From positions 1-64,000 of the forward strand of contig NZ_CALTUX010000005.1 in the NCBI RefSeq assembly GCF_943912825.1: DNA of 64,000 nucleotides, in the 5' to 3' direction. Positions 18,294-26,846 of the stretch are shown one piece after another. The number at the start of each line of letters is the position of its first letter. The first letter of the stretch is position 1. Source of the stretch: an uncultured Anaerococcus sp. (GTDB taxonomy: Bacteria > Bacillota > Clostridia > Tissierellales > Peptoniphilaceae). Below the pieces are notes generated by a model. That model worked only from the letters and a program-made list of their open reading frames with translations. It ran no database searches and was not told where the DNA came from. A program made the translations under genes and the position numbers.

Positions 18294-18330
18294 GCAAGAA
18301 AAAATCGCCACTTGGGCGATTTTTTCTTGC
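18294..18330 (-). terminator. Intrinsic terminator of the distal PFOR gene
   Basis: A perfect 16-bp stem (18294-18309 against 18315-18330) with a 5-base loop ends in a T-rich arm, 13 bases beyond the stop codon of the PFOR gene. The stem is symmetric enough to work in both directions. Confidence 0.9.
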
Positions 18331-18342
18331 TTATATTATTTT

Positions 18343-21300
18343 TTATTTGCCAGCTAATTTCTTGTAAGATTCATATCTTTCTTTAGCAGCTTTTTCTGCT
18401 TGTTGATATAGTTCATCAGCTGTTTCAGGGAATGATCTCTTAAGTGATGAGTATCTTACTTCACCTTGAATGAATTCTTGGAATGATTCTGTAGGTTCTT
18501 TAGAGTCTAATTGGAATGGATTTTTGCCCTCGTCAGCAAGTCTAGGGTCAAATCTCCATAGGTGCCAATAACCAGCTGCTACAGCTTGTTTTTCTCTAAA
18601 TTGTGATTTACCCATACCAATTCTGATACCATGGTTGATACATGGAGCGTAAGCTATGATTAGAGATGGTCCATCATAAGATTCTGCTTCTTTAATAGCT
18701 TTTAGAGTTTGGTTTTGGTTAGCACCCATAGCTACTTGAGCTACGTATACATATCCATAAGATGTCATCATTAGACCAAGGTCTTTCTTTCTAACCTTTT
18801 TACCTGCTGCAGCAAATTGTGCTACTGCTGATAGAGGTGTAGCTTTAGAAGATTGTCCACCTGTATTTGAGTAAACTTCTGTATCGAATACGAAGATGTT
18901 GATATTTTCACCACTTGCAAGTACGTGATCTACACCACCAAATCCGATATCATAGCTCCATCCGTCACCACCAAAGATCCATACAGATTTTTTGATTAGG
19001 TAATCTTGAAGTTTTAATATGTTATTTAGATATTTCTTAGCATCTTCATTTGCTAAATCTTCTTTTACATTTAGGATAGCTGCTGTTGCTTCTTTAGAAG
19101 CTTTAACATCATCTTTGCCTTCTAACCAAGCTTTGAATGCTTCGTTGTATGCTGAATCAAGTCCTAGTTCTAGGAATTTGTTCATGTTATCTTCTAGGAT
19201 ATGTGTATTTGCTTCTGTAGCAAGTTTCATACCATAACCATATTCAGCAGCATCTTCGAATAGTGAGTTACCCCAAGCTGGACCTTTACCTGTTGCAAGG
19301 TTTTTAGTATATGACATTGCTGGTGCACTAGCTCCCCAAATTGAAGAACATCCTGTTGCATTTGCTATATACATTCTATCCCCGAATAATTGAGTAACTA
19401 GTTTAGCATATGGTGTTTCACCACAACCTGCACAAGCACCTGAGAACTCGAATAATGGTTGTTTAAATTGGCTGCCTTTAAGTGTCATAGGATCCATAAC
19501 ATCTTCTTTGTAGCCAATTACATTATGAGCATATTCCCAGTGTTCTTTTTCTTTTTCTACTTCTTCTTCGAAAGGTTTCATTAGTAGGGCTTTCTTTGGA
19601 GCTGGACATACATCTGCACAGTTACCACAGCCTGTACAATCTAGTGGAGATACTTGGATTCTAAATTCATATCCTTCCATACCTTTACCGATTGCTTTTT
19701 TAGTATCAAAACCTTCTGGTAGATTTGCTTTTTCATCTTCTGTAACTAGGAATGGTCTTATTACTGCGTGTGGGCATACATAAGAACATTGGTTACATTG
19801 TATACAATTATCTATTTGCCATTCTGGTACGTTAAGAGCGATTCCTCTCTTTTCGTAAGCAGTTGTACCTGATTCGAATTCACCGTTTTCGATTCCTACG
19901 AAAGCAGATACTGGTATATCGTCTTCTTTTTGTTCAAGCATTGGTTTAACGATGTTTTTAATGAATTCTGGAAGTTCTTTTTCTTCTTTAACTTCATCAA
20001 CAGCATCTTTCCATTCAGCTGGAACTTCTACTTTGATTGGTGCTTCAAGTCCTTGATCTACAGCGTTGTAGTTCATGTTAACTATATCTTCACCCTTATG
20101 ACCGTATGATTTAACGATAGATTCTTTTAGGAATCTTACAGCATCTTCTACTGGTATAACTTTTGTGAGGTTGAAGAATGCTGATTGCATGATCATGTTT
20201 GTTCTTCCACCAAGACCGATATTTTGAGCTATATGGCTTGCGTCTAAGATATAGAAGTCAATGTTCTTTTCAGCAAGAACTCTCTTCATCTTAGCTGGAA
20301 GATGGTTTTCAAGATCTTCAACTGACCAAACAGTGTTTAATAAGAAAGTACCACCTTCTTTAATACCTGCTAGTAGGTCATATTGGTTAACATAAGCTTG
20401 TTTTGAACAAGAAATAAAGTCAGCTTCATCTAATAGATATGTTGAAAGAATAGGTTCTTTACCAAATCTTAAGTGAGATACTGTTAGACCACCTGATTTT
20501 TTAGAGTCATAGTCAAAGTATCCTTGAGCATACATGTCTGTATTATCACCTATGATCTTGATAGCTTGTTTGTTAGCGCCTACTGTACCATCTGAACCGA
20601 AGCCCCAGAATTTACATCTGCTTGTACCTTCGTGTCTAACTTTGAAGTCATCTCTTGGAAGTGATTTATTTGTAACATCATCTGTGATTGATAGTGTAAA
20701 GTCATGTTTTGGTTCATCTTGAGCAAGGTTATCAAAAGCTGCTTTAACATCTGCAGGTATTGTATCTTTTGAAGATAGACCGTAAATACCACCGATTATA
20801 AGTGGTCTTTCGTCACAATCATAATAGCTTGCTTTAACGTCTAGGTATAGTGGTGAACCGATTGCACCTTTTTCTTTTGTTCTATCAAGAACAGCTATTT
20901 TCTTAACTGATTTTGGTATAACTTTTAGTAAGTGTTCTGCAGACCATGGTCTGTATAGGTGAACTTCTACAAGTCCTACTTTTCTGCCTTCTTTTAGTAA
21001 AACATCGATTGTTTCTCTAGCTGTTTGGCATACAGAACCCATGGCGATAATGATATCTTCAGCATCATCAGCACCATAATAATTAAATAGGCCATAGTTT
21101 GTACCAAGTTTTTCGTTGATTTGGTTCATGTAGTCTTCTACAATACCTACTATGTCTACATAAGCATTGTTGCTTGCTTCTGTTCTTTGGAAGAAGATAT
21201 TTTTCTCAGCTGTACCCATGTGTTTTGGTCTTTCTGGGTTAAGTGAGTGGTTTTTGAATTCTTCTACTGCTTCATAGTCAAGCATTGGAGCAAGGTCTTT

Positions 21301-21870
21301 GTAATCCCAAACTTCAACTTTTTGAATTTCGTGGCTTGTTCTAAATCCGTCAAAGAAGTTGATAAATGGTACTCTACCTTTAATAGCTGCCAAGTGAGCA
21401 ACTGGTGAAATATCCATAACTTCTTGTACTGAGTTTGAAACTAGCATTGCACAACCTGTTTGTCTTGCTGCCATTACGTCTGAATGGTCACCATAGATTG
21501 ATAAGGCGTGTGTTGCAAGGGTTCTTGCTGATACGTGGAATACACCTGGTAATCTTTCTCCAGCAATCTTATACATGTTAGGAATCATTAATAATAGACC
21601 CTGACTTGCTGTATATGTAGTAGTAAGTGCTCCTGCTGCAAGTGATCCGTGCATAGCTCCTGCTGCACCAGCTTCTGATTGCATCTCTTTAACTTTTACC
21701 TCTTGACCAAATAGATTTTTACGTCCGTTTGCTGCCCAAACGTCCACACTTTCTGGCATTGGTGAAGAAGGTGTAATTGGATATATAGTAGCTACATCAG
21801 TAAACGCATATGATACGTGAGCTGCTGCAGTGTTACCATCCATTGTCTTCATTGCTCTAGTAATTGTCAT
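18343..21870 (-). CDS. nifJ: Pyruvate:ferredoxin (flavodoxin) oxidoreductase, copy 1
   Basis: This enzyme oxidises pyruvate to acetyl-CoA and CO2, reducing ferredoxin, and is central to anaerobic fermentation. At 1175 residues it is the full-length homodimeric fusion. It opens with TMDGNTAAAHVSYAFTDVA, has the two-cluster ferredoxin domain at about 687-760 (CIQCNQCSYVCPH and CTGCGNCADVCP), the proximal cluster ligands GACAGCGETPY near 815, and the TPP-binding GGDGWSYDIGFGG near 965. The start has GGAGG seven bases upstream and a consensus promoter. Copy 2 lies directly upstream, about 290 bp away. Confidence 0.97.
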   Translation of the reverse strand: MTITRAMKTMDGNTAAAHVSYAFTDVATIYPITPSSPMPESVDVWAANGRKNLFGQEVKVKEMQSEAGAAGAMHGSLAAGALTTTYTASQGLLLMIPNMYKIAGERLPGVFHVSARTLATHALSIYGDHSDVMAARQTGCAMLVSNSVQEVMDISPVAHLAAIKGRVPFINFFDGFRTSHEIQKVEVWDYKDLAPMLDYEAVEEFKNHSLNPERPKHMGTAEKNIFFQRTEASNNAYVDIVGIVEDYMNQINEKLGTNYGLFNYYGADDAEDIIIAMGSVCQTARETIDVLLKEGRKVGLVEVHLYRPWSAEHLLKVIPKSVKKIAVLDRTKEKGAIGSPLYLDVKASYYDCDERPLIIGGIYGLSSKDTIPADVKAAFDNLAQDEPKHDFTLSITDDVTNKSLPRDDFKVRHEGTSRCKFWGFGSDGTVGANKQAIKIIGDNTDMYAQGYFDYDSKKSGGLTVSHLRFGKEPILSTYLLDEADFISCSKQAYVNQYDLLAGIKEGGTFLLNTVWSVEDLENHLPAKMKRVLAEKNIDFYILDASHIAQNIGLGGRTNMIMQSAFFNLTKVIPVEDAVRFLKESIVKSYGHKGEDIVNMNYNAVDQGLEAPIKVEVPAEWKDAVDEVKEEKELPEFIKNIVKPMLEQKEDDIPVSAFVGIENGEFESGTTAYEKRGIALNVPEWQIDNCIQCNQCSYVCPHAVIRPFLVTEDEKANLPEGFDTKKAIGKGMEGYEFRIQVSPLDCTGCGNCADVCPAPKKALLMKPFEEEVEKEKEHWEYAHNVIGYKEDVMDPMTLKGSQFKQPLFEFSGACAGCGETPYAKLVTQLFGDRMYIANATGCSSIWGASAPAMSYTKNLATGKGPAWGNSLFEDAAEYGYGMKLATEANTHILEDNMNKFLELGLDSAYNEAFKAWLEGKDDVKASKEATAAILNVKEDLANEDAKKYLNNILKLQDYLIKKSVWIFGGDGWSYDIGFGGVDHVLASGENINIFVFDTEVYSNTGGQSSKATPLSAVAQFAAAGKKVRKKDLGLMMTSYGYVYVAQVAMGANQNQTLKAIKEAESYDGPSLIIAYAPCINHGIRIGMGKSQFREKQAVAAGYWHLWRFDPRLADEGKNPFQLDSKEPTESFQEFIQGEVRYSSLKRSFPETADELYQQAEKAAKERYESYKKLAGK

Positions 21871-21918
21871 CTAGACCTCCTAAAATAATTATAAGCAATT
21901 ATCGTTAACACTAATATA

Positions 21919-21947
21919 ATTATAAATATTTTTTCATTAATTGTCAA
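21919..21947 (-). promoter_or_regulatory. Consensus promoter of PFOR copy 1
   Basis: On the minus strand TTGACA (21942-21947) and TATAAT (21919-21924) are separated by exactly 17 bp, a perfect vegetative sigma-factor match, 48 bp upstream of the ATG. Strong expression is expected, in line with a core fermentation enzyme. Confidence 0.85.
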
Positions 21948-21990
21948 GAGAAAAAGAAAAGATTTTCTTATATTTTCCAGCATTTTTCAA

Positions 21991-22007
21991 TTGATAATGA
22001 TTATCAA
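21991..22007. promoter_or_regulatory. Fur-family operator (7-1-7 box)
   Basis: TTGATAATGATTATCAA is a perfect 8-1-8 inverted repeat containing TGATAATNATTATCA, the Bacillus Fur 7-1-7 consensus. It is centred about 87 bp upstream of the predicted PFOR copy 1 transcription start, 44 bp above the -35 box. PerR and Zur boxes are similar; the match here is closest to Fur. No fur gene is in the window. Confidence 0.7.
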
Positions 22008-22124
22008 GACCATTCTTTGTCTTTTTCTATTATGCAAAATATTCATTTTAAGCCCTATTAAACCATATAATTATGAATAAATATGCTATTTGGCTAAAGT
22101 GAATAATGCTATGTAAATATAACA

Positions 22125-22150
22125 AGAGGACAGACCTAAGTCTGCCCCTT
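22125..22150 (-). terminator. Terminator-like hairpin after PFOR copy 2
   Basis: On the minus strand GGGGCAGAC pairs with GTCTGTCCT across a TTAG loop, with two G-T wobbles, followed by a short T-rich stretch. It lies 10 bases after the stop codon of PFOR copy 2. The T-run is weak, so termination may be incomplete. Confidence 0.65.
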
Positions 22151-22159
22151 AATTTGCAA

Positions 22160-25100
22160 TTATTTTCCTGCTAATCTCTTATAAGTATTGTACCTAGCTT
22201 TTGCTGCTTTTTCTGCTTGGTCGTATAGTTCATCCGCACTTTCTGGGAATGATCTTTTTAGTGATGAATATCTTACCTCTCCTTGAATAAATTCTTGGAA
22301 GGATTCGCTTGGTTCTTTTGAATCTAATTGGAATGGATTCTTACCTTCATCTTCTAATCTTGGGTCATATCTCCATAGGTGCCAGTAACCTGCATCTACA
22401 GCTTGTTTTTCTCTTCTTTGACTCTTGCCCATACCTATCCTTATACCATGGTTAATACATGGGGCATAAGCTATTATAATTGATGGGCCATCATAGGATT
22501 CTGCTTCTCTTATCGCTTTTAGGCATTGATTTTGGTTTGCTCCCATTGCCACTTGAGCTACATAAACATAGCCATAATTTGTTAGCATTAGTCCTAAGTC
22601 TTTCTTTCTTACCTTTTTACCTGAAGCAGCAAATTGTGCTACAGCTGCAAGAGGTGTTGCCTTTGAACTTTGTCCACCTGTATTTGAATATACTTCTGTA
22701 TCAAATACGAGAATGTTGATATTCTCACCTGAAGCAAGGACATGATCTACTCCACCATATCCAATATCGTATGCCCAACCATCACCACCAAATATCCAAA
22801 CTGATTTTTTGATTAGATAATCTTTTAAGTCGTAGATATTTTCTAGTATCTCCTTGGCCTTTACATCTTCTATTTTTTCATCTTTTAGATTTAAAATCTT
22901 AGCTGTTGCTTCTTTGGAGCCTCTTATATCTTCTTTATTTGCTATCCATTCTTTAAAGGCTTCATTTAAGTCTGTATCTATATTTAGATCTATGAATTCC
23001 TTCATATAAGTTTCTAGCAAATATTTATTAGAATCTGTAGCAAGTTTCATACCATAACCATATTCTGCGTTGTCTTCGAATAAGGAATTCGCCCATGATG
23101 GTCCCTTGCCTTCGCTATTTTTGGCATAGCATACTGATGGTGCGCTTGCTCCCCATACAGATGAACATCCAGAAGCATTTGCTATTAACATCCTGTCTCC
23201 ATATAATTGAGTGACTAGCCTAGCATAAGGTGTCTCTCCACAACCTGCACATGCGCCAGAGAATTCTAGAAGTGGTTGTCTAAATTGGCTAGCCTTTACT
23301 GTAGTAGGATCCATTAAGTCTTCTTTATAACCTATTTCTTCGTGTGCATAGGTCCAATTGTCTTTTTCTTTTTCAACTTGTTCTTCAAAAGGATTCATAA
23401 TTAAAGCTTTATTTGGAGCTGGACATACATCTGCACAGTTGCCACAACCTGTACAATCAAGTGGTGATATTTGTATTCTAAATTCATAGCCTTCAAGGCC
23501 TTTGCCTATGGCTTTTTTAGTTTTAAAACCTGCTGGAAGATTTGATTTTTCATCTTCTGTAACTAGGAATGGTCTTATTACTGCGTGCGGACATACAAAT
23601 GAACATTGGTTACATTGGATACAATTGTCAATTTGCCATTCTGGAACATTTAGGGCTACACCACGTTTTTCATATTGGGTTGTTCCTGTATCCCAAGCAC
23701 CATTGTCTAGATCTTTAAATAATGAAACTGGAAGTTCGTCTTCTTTTTGTTCTTCCATTGGTTTTACAATGTTTTGAATAAAGTCAGGAAGTTTTACTTC
23801 TTCCTTTTCTTCATCTTTTGCATTTAGCCATTCTTCAGGTATTTCTATTTTTTCATAAGCACTAGCACCCTTATCAACTGCTTCATAGTTCATAGCTACT
23901 ATGTCTTCACCCTTATGGCCGTAGGCTTTAACTATAGAGTCTTTTAGATATTTCATGGCATCATTTACATCTATTACTTCTGTAAGATTGAAGAAAGCTG
24001 ATTGCATGATCATATTTGTTCTAGAACCTAATCCAATATTTTCAGCTATATGGCTTGCATCTATGATATAAAAATTAATTTTATGTTTTGCCAGGTAGTT
24101 TTTCATTGAAGCTGGTAGGTGATTATCAAGTTCATCTTTTGACCAAACTGTATTTAGTAAGAAAGTTCCTCCATCTTTTAAACCTTCTAGTAAGTCATAC
24201 TTATAAACATAAGCTTGTTTAGAGCAAGATATAAAATCAGCTTCATCTAATAGATAGGTTGAAAGTATAGGCTCTTTACCAAATCTGAGGTGAGAAACGG
24301 TAAGGCCTCCAGATTTTTTAGAATCATAATCAAAGTAACCTTGGACATACATATTAGTATTATCACCGATAATTTTGATTGCCTCTTTGTTGGCACCAAC
24401 TGTTCCATCAGATCCAAATCCCCAGAATTTGCATCTTGATTCACCTTCATGTCTTATTCTAAGATTTGTTCTAGGAAGTGATTTGTTTGTTAGGTCATCT
24501 GTAATTGATAGGGTAAAATCTTTAACCATATCCTTATTTAGGTTGTCAAAAGCCGCCTCAAAATCAGCTGGTATTGTATCTTTAGAACTTAATCCAAATC
24601 TACCGCCTATAATTTCAGGTTTATCTTCGACATCAAAGAAGGCTGTTACTACATCTTTGTATAATGGTTCACCCTCTGCACCTTTTTCTTTTGTCCTATC
24701 TAGAACACCAATTTTCTTAACAGACTTTGGTATTACTTTGAGAAGGTGTTCTTTAGAAAATGGTCTATAAAGGTGTACTTCAATCAAACCAACCTTTTGT
24801 CCATTAGCATTTAGATAATCAACAGTTTCTCTTATAGCCTGGCAACCAGATCCCATCGCAACTAAAGCCCTATCAGCTTCTGGATGTCCGTAATAATTAA
24901 ATAATTTATAATCAGAACCGATTAAATCGTTTATTTTATTCATATAATCTTCAACTATGTAAGGAAGCCTATCATAGATTGGATTTGATGCTTCTGCTGC
25001 TTGGAAGAAAATATTCTTTTGAACAGTACCCATAGTTTTAGGTCTTTCTGGGTTTAATGAAGTATTTTTAAATTCTTTTACAGATGCGTAGTCAACTAGT

Positions 25101-25684
25101 GGAGCTAGGTCCTTATAGTCCCAAATATCTATTTTTTGAATTTCATGGCTTGTCCTAAATCCATCAAAGAAGTGTAGGAAAGGTACCCTTGCCTCAATTG
25201 CTGATAAGTGAGCCACAGCTGCAAGATCCATTACTTCTTGAACAGAGTTTGATGCTAGCATTGCAACTCCAGTTTGTCTTACAGCCATTACATCAGAGTG
25301 GTCTCCGTAGATTGAAAGAGCATGGGTTGCAACTGTTCTTGCCGCTATATGGAAGACACCAGGTAAACGCTCTCCTGCAATCTTATATAAATTTGGAATC
25401 ATTAATAGTAAACCTTGGCTTGATGAATATGTGGTAGTAAGGGCACCAGCTCCAAGAGAACCGTGCATAGCTCCTGCTGCACCACCTTCTGATTGCATTT
25501 CTTTTACTATAACCTCTTTACCAAATATGTTTTTTCTACCGTTTGCTGCCCAAACGTCTATGTATTCTGGCATTGGTGAAGATGGAGTTATAGGAAAGAT
25601 TGTAGCAACCTCTGTAAATGCGTATGAAACATGAGCTGCCGCTGTATTACCATCCATAGTTTTTTTGACTCTAGTAATTGTCAT
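22160..25684 (-). CDS. nifJ: Pyruvate:ferredoxin (flavodoxin) oxidoreductase, copy 2
   Basis: A second full-length PFOR of 1174 residues with the same domain order as copy 1: CIQCNQCSFVCPH and CTGCGNCADVCP clusters, GACAGCGETPY, and GGDGWAYDIGYGG for thiamine diphosphate. All cluster ligands are present, so both copies look active. Divergence is concentrated in the linker before the ferredoxin domain and in the stretch before the TPP motif. I start it at the ATG at 25684, behind AAAGGA; the longer reading adds 24 residues with no counterpart in copy 1. It has its own promoter and terminator. Confidence 0.97.
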   Translation of the reverse strand: MTITRVKKTMDGNTAAAHVSYAFTEVATIFPITPSSPMPEYIDVWAANGRKNIFGKEVIVKEMQSEGGAAGAMHGSLGAGALTTTYSSSQGLLLMIPNLYKIAGERLPGVFHIAARTVATHALSIYGDHSDVMAVRQTGVAMLASNSVQEVMDLAAVAHLSAIEARVPFLHFFDGFRTSHEIQKIDIWDYKDLAPLVDYASVKEFKNTSLNPERPKTMGTVQKNIFFQAAEASNPIYDRLPYIVEDYMNKINDLIGSDYKLFNYYGHPEADRALVAMGSGCQAIRETVDYLNANGQKVGLIEVHLYRPFSKEHLLKVIPKSVKKIGVLDRTKEKGAEGEPLYKDVVTAFFDVEDKPEIIGGRFGLSSKDTIPADFEAAFDNLNKDMVKDFTLSITDDLTNKSLPRTNLRIRHEGESRCKFWGFGSDGTVGANKEAIKIIGDNTNMYVQGYFDYDSKKSGGLTVSHLRFGKEPILSTYLLDEADFISCSKQAYVYKYDLLEGLKDGGTFLLNTVWSKDELDNHLPASMKNYLAKHKINFYIIDASHIAENIGLGSRTNMIMQSAFFNLTEVIDVNDAMKYLKDSIVKAYGHKGEDIVAMNYEAVDKGASAYEKIEIPEEWLNAKDEEKEEVKLPDFIQNIVKPMEEQKEDELPVSLFKDLDNGAWDTGTTQYEKRGVALNVPEWQIDNCIQCNQCSFVCPHAVIRPFLVTEDEKSNLPAGFKTKKAIGKGLEGYEFRIQISPLDCTGCGNCADVCPAPNKALIMNPFEEQVEKEKDNWTYAHEEIGYKEDLMDPTTVKASQFRQPLLEFSGACAGCGETPYARLVTQLYGDRMLIANASGCSSVWGASAPSVCYAKNSEGKGPSWANSLFEDNAEYGYGMKLATDSNKYLLETYMKEFIDLNIDTDLNEAFKEWIANKEDIRGSKEATAKILNLKDEKIEDVKAKEILENIYDLKDYLIKKSVWIFGGDGWAYDIGYGGVDHVLASGENINILVFDTEVYSNTGGQSSKATPLAAVAQFAASGKKVRKKDLGLMLTNYGYVYVAQVAMGANQNQCLKAIREAESYDGPSIIIAYAPCINHGIRIGMGKSQRREKQAVDAGYWHLWRYDPRLEDEGKNPFQLDSKEPSESFQEFIQGEVRYSSLKRSFPESADELYDQAEKAAKARYNTYKRLAGK

Positions 25685-25745
25685 AATAAATCCTTTCTCG
25701 TCATATTTTGAAATAAATTGACATAAATATTTTATATCTACTAAT

Positions 25746-25774
25746 ATTATATACAAAAATCGTTTTTATAACAA
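25746..25774 (-). promoter_or_regulatory. Promoter of PFOR copy 2
   Basis: On the minus strand TTGTTA (25769-25774) and TATAAT (25746-25751) are 17 bp apart, about 60 bp upstream of the ATG. There is no Fur-type box here, unlike the region before copy 1. Confidence 0.75.
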
Positions 25775-25793
25775 TAGGTAATTTATATTTTTT

Positions 25794-25819
25794 CAAAAAA
25801 AGAACCCCTTTTGGGGTCC
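25794..25819 (-). terminator. Intrinsic terminator of hprK
   Basis: On the minus strand GGACCCC-AAAA-GGGGTTC is followed by a run of seven T, 23 bases after the hprK stop codon. Confidence 0.92.
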
Positions 25820-25841
25820 ATAATTTACATATTTTTAATCA

Positions 25842-26843
25842 TTATATTTGATCATCGTGAATTCTTTCAGGATGGAAAATGTTGTCAGTCATTACTTTGG
25901 CTGCATTATAACCATAATTCTTTTCTCTTTGGTTCATTGCTGCTACCTCAATTATTAGAGCAAGGTTTCTACCAGCCCTAACAGGAACAACTAAATGAGG
26001 AACACTTACATCAAGAAGCTCGATATGGTGTTGATCAATTCCAAGCCTATCATATTCAAAATCATCCTTCCATTGCTCAAGTTCAACTACTAAATCAATA
26101 TTTGTGTCAAACTTAACCGAACCTGTACCATATAATCTTCTAACATTGATTATGCCAAGGCCTCTAATTTCCATAAAGTGTCTTATATTTTCAGGAGCTC
26201 GGCCAATTAATTTATTATCAATTGCTGATATGTCAACCATGTCATCGGCTACTAGCCTGTGCCCCCTATTTACTAGCTCAAGGGCTGTCTCAGACTTACC
26301 AACAGATGACTTACCCATGATAAGTATCCCCACACCAAATACTTCCAAAAGCTCTCCGTGAACATTTGTTGATGGAGCAAGTTGATATTCTAGTTGATCG
26401 GAGATGTCTGATATTAGCTTAGTAGTCTTAACTGGTGACCTAAGTAGAGTTACATCATAATATCTTGCAAGATCAATTATGTCTTTATTTATTTCACGGT
26501 TAGATGAAAATATTACTGCAGGTATCTTGTAGGACAAAATCCCCCTAAATCTTTCATATTGCATCTTACTATCTAGACTTGTTAGGTAGGTGTATTCTAC
26601 TTTGCCTATTACTTGGAGTCTCTTATAAGGAAATTCTTCCATATAGCCAGTAAGCTGCAAGCCAGGCCTGTTTACATCAGCATTTTCCAGATCAATTTCA
26701 AGATAGTCTGTCGATTGGCTTATTATTTCAAGGCCTAAATTCTCAACAACAGTATGAAGTTTAATGGTTTTCTTGGCTTCACCCTTGCTAACCTCTTCTT
26801 CAATGTGTTCACTTTTATCATCAATATTTTGTACTTCAGTCAT
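25842..26843 (-). CDS. hprK: HPr kinase/phosphorylase
   Basis: HprK phosphorylates HPr at the regulatory serine and reverses it, controlling carbon catabolite repression in Firmicutes. The 333-residue protein has the N-terminal regulatory domain (about 25-150) and the catalytic P-loop GILIMGKSSVGKSETALE near 178, with DDMVDI and the K/M-loop IEVAAMNQREKNYGYNAA near 300. Residues 1-25 form an acidic and Lys-rich extension beyond the usual start. uvrC ends 3 bp before it, so uvrC-hprK form an operon. Confidence 0.95.
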   Translation of the reverse strand: MTEVQNIDDKSEHIEEEVSKGEAKKTIKLHTVVENLGLEIISQSTDYLEIDLENADVNRPGLQLTGYMEEFPYKRLQVIGKVEYTYLTSLDSKMQYERFRGILSYKIPAVIFSSNREINKDIIDLARYYDVTLLRSPVKTTKLISDISDQLEYQLAPSTNVHGELLEVFGVGILIMGKSSVGKSETALELVNRGHRLVADDMVDISAIDNKLIGRAPENIRHFMEIRGLGIINVRRLYGTGSVKFDTNIDLVVELEQWKDDFEYDRLGIDQHHIELLDVSVPHLVVPVRAGRNLALIIEVAAMNQREKNYGYNAAKVMTDNIFHPERIHDDQI

Positions 26844-26846
26844 TTA

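Noticed and set aside
21871..21990. Rex redox operator near the PFOR promoter
   Set aside because: GTTAAC occurs, but the two half-sites of a Rex box cannot be aligned.
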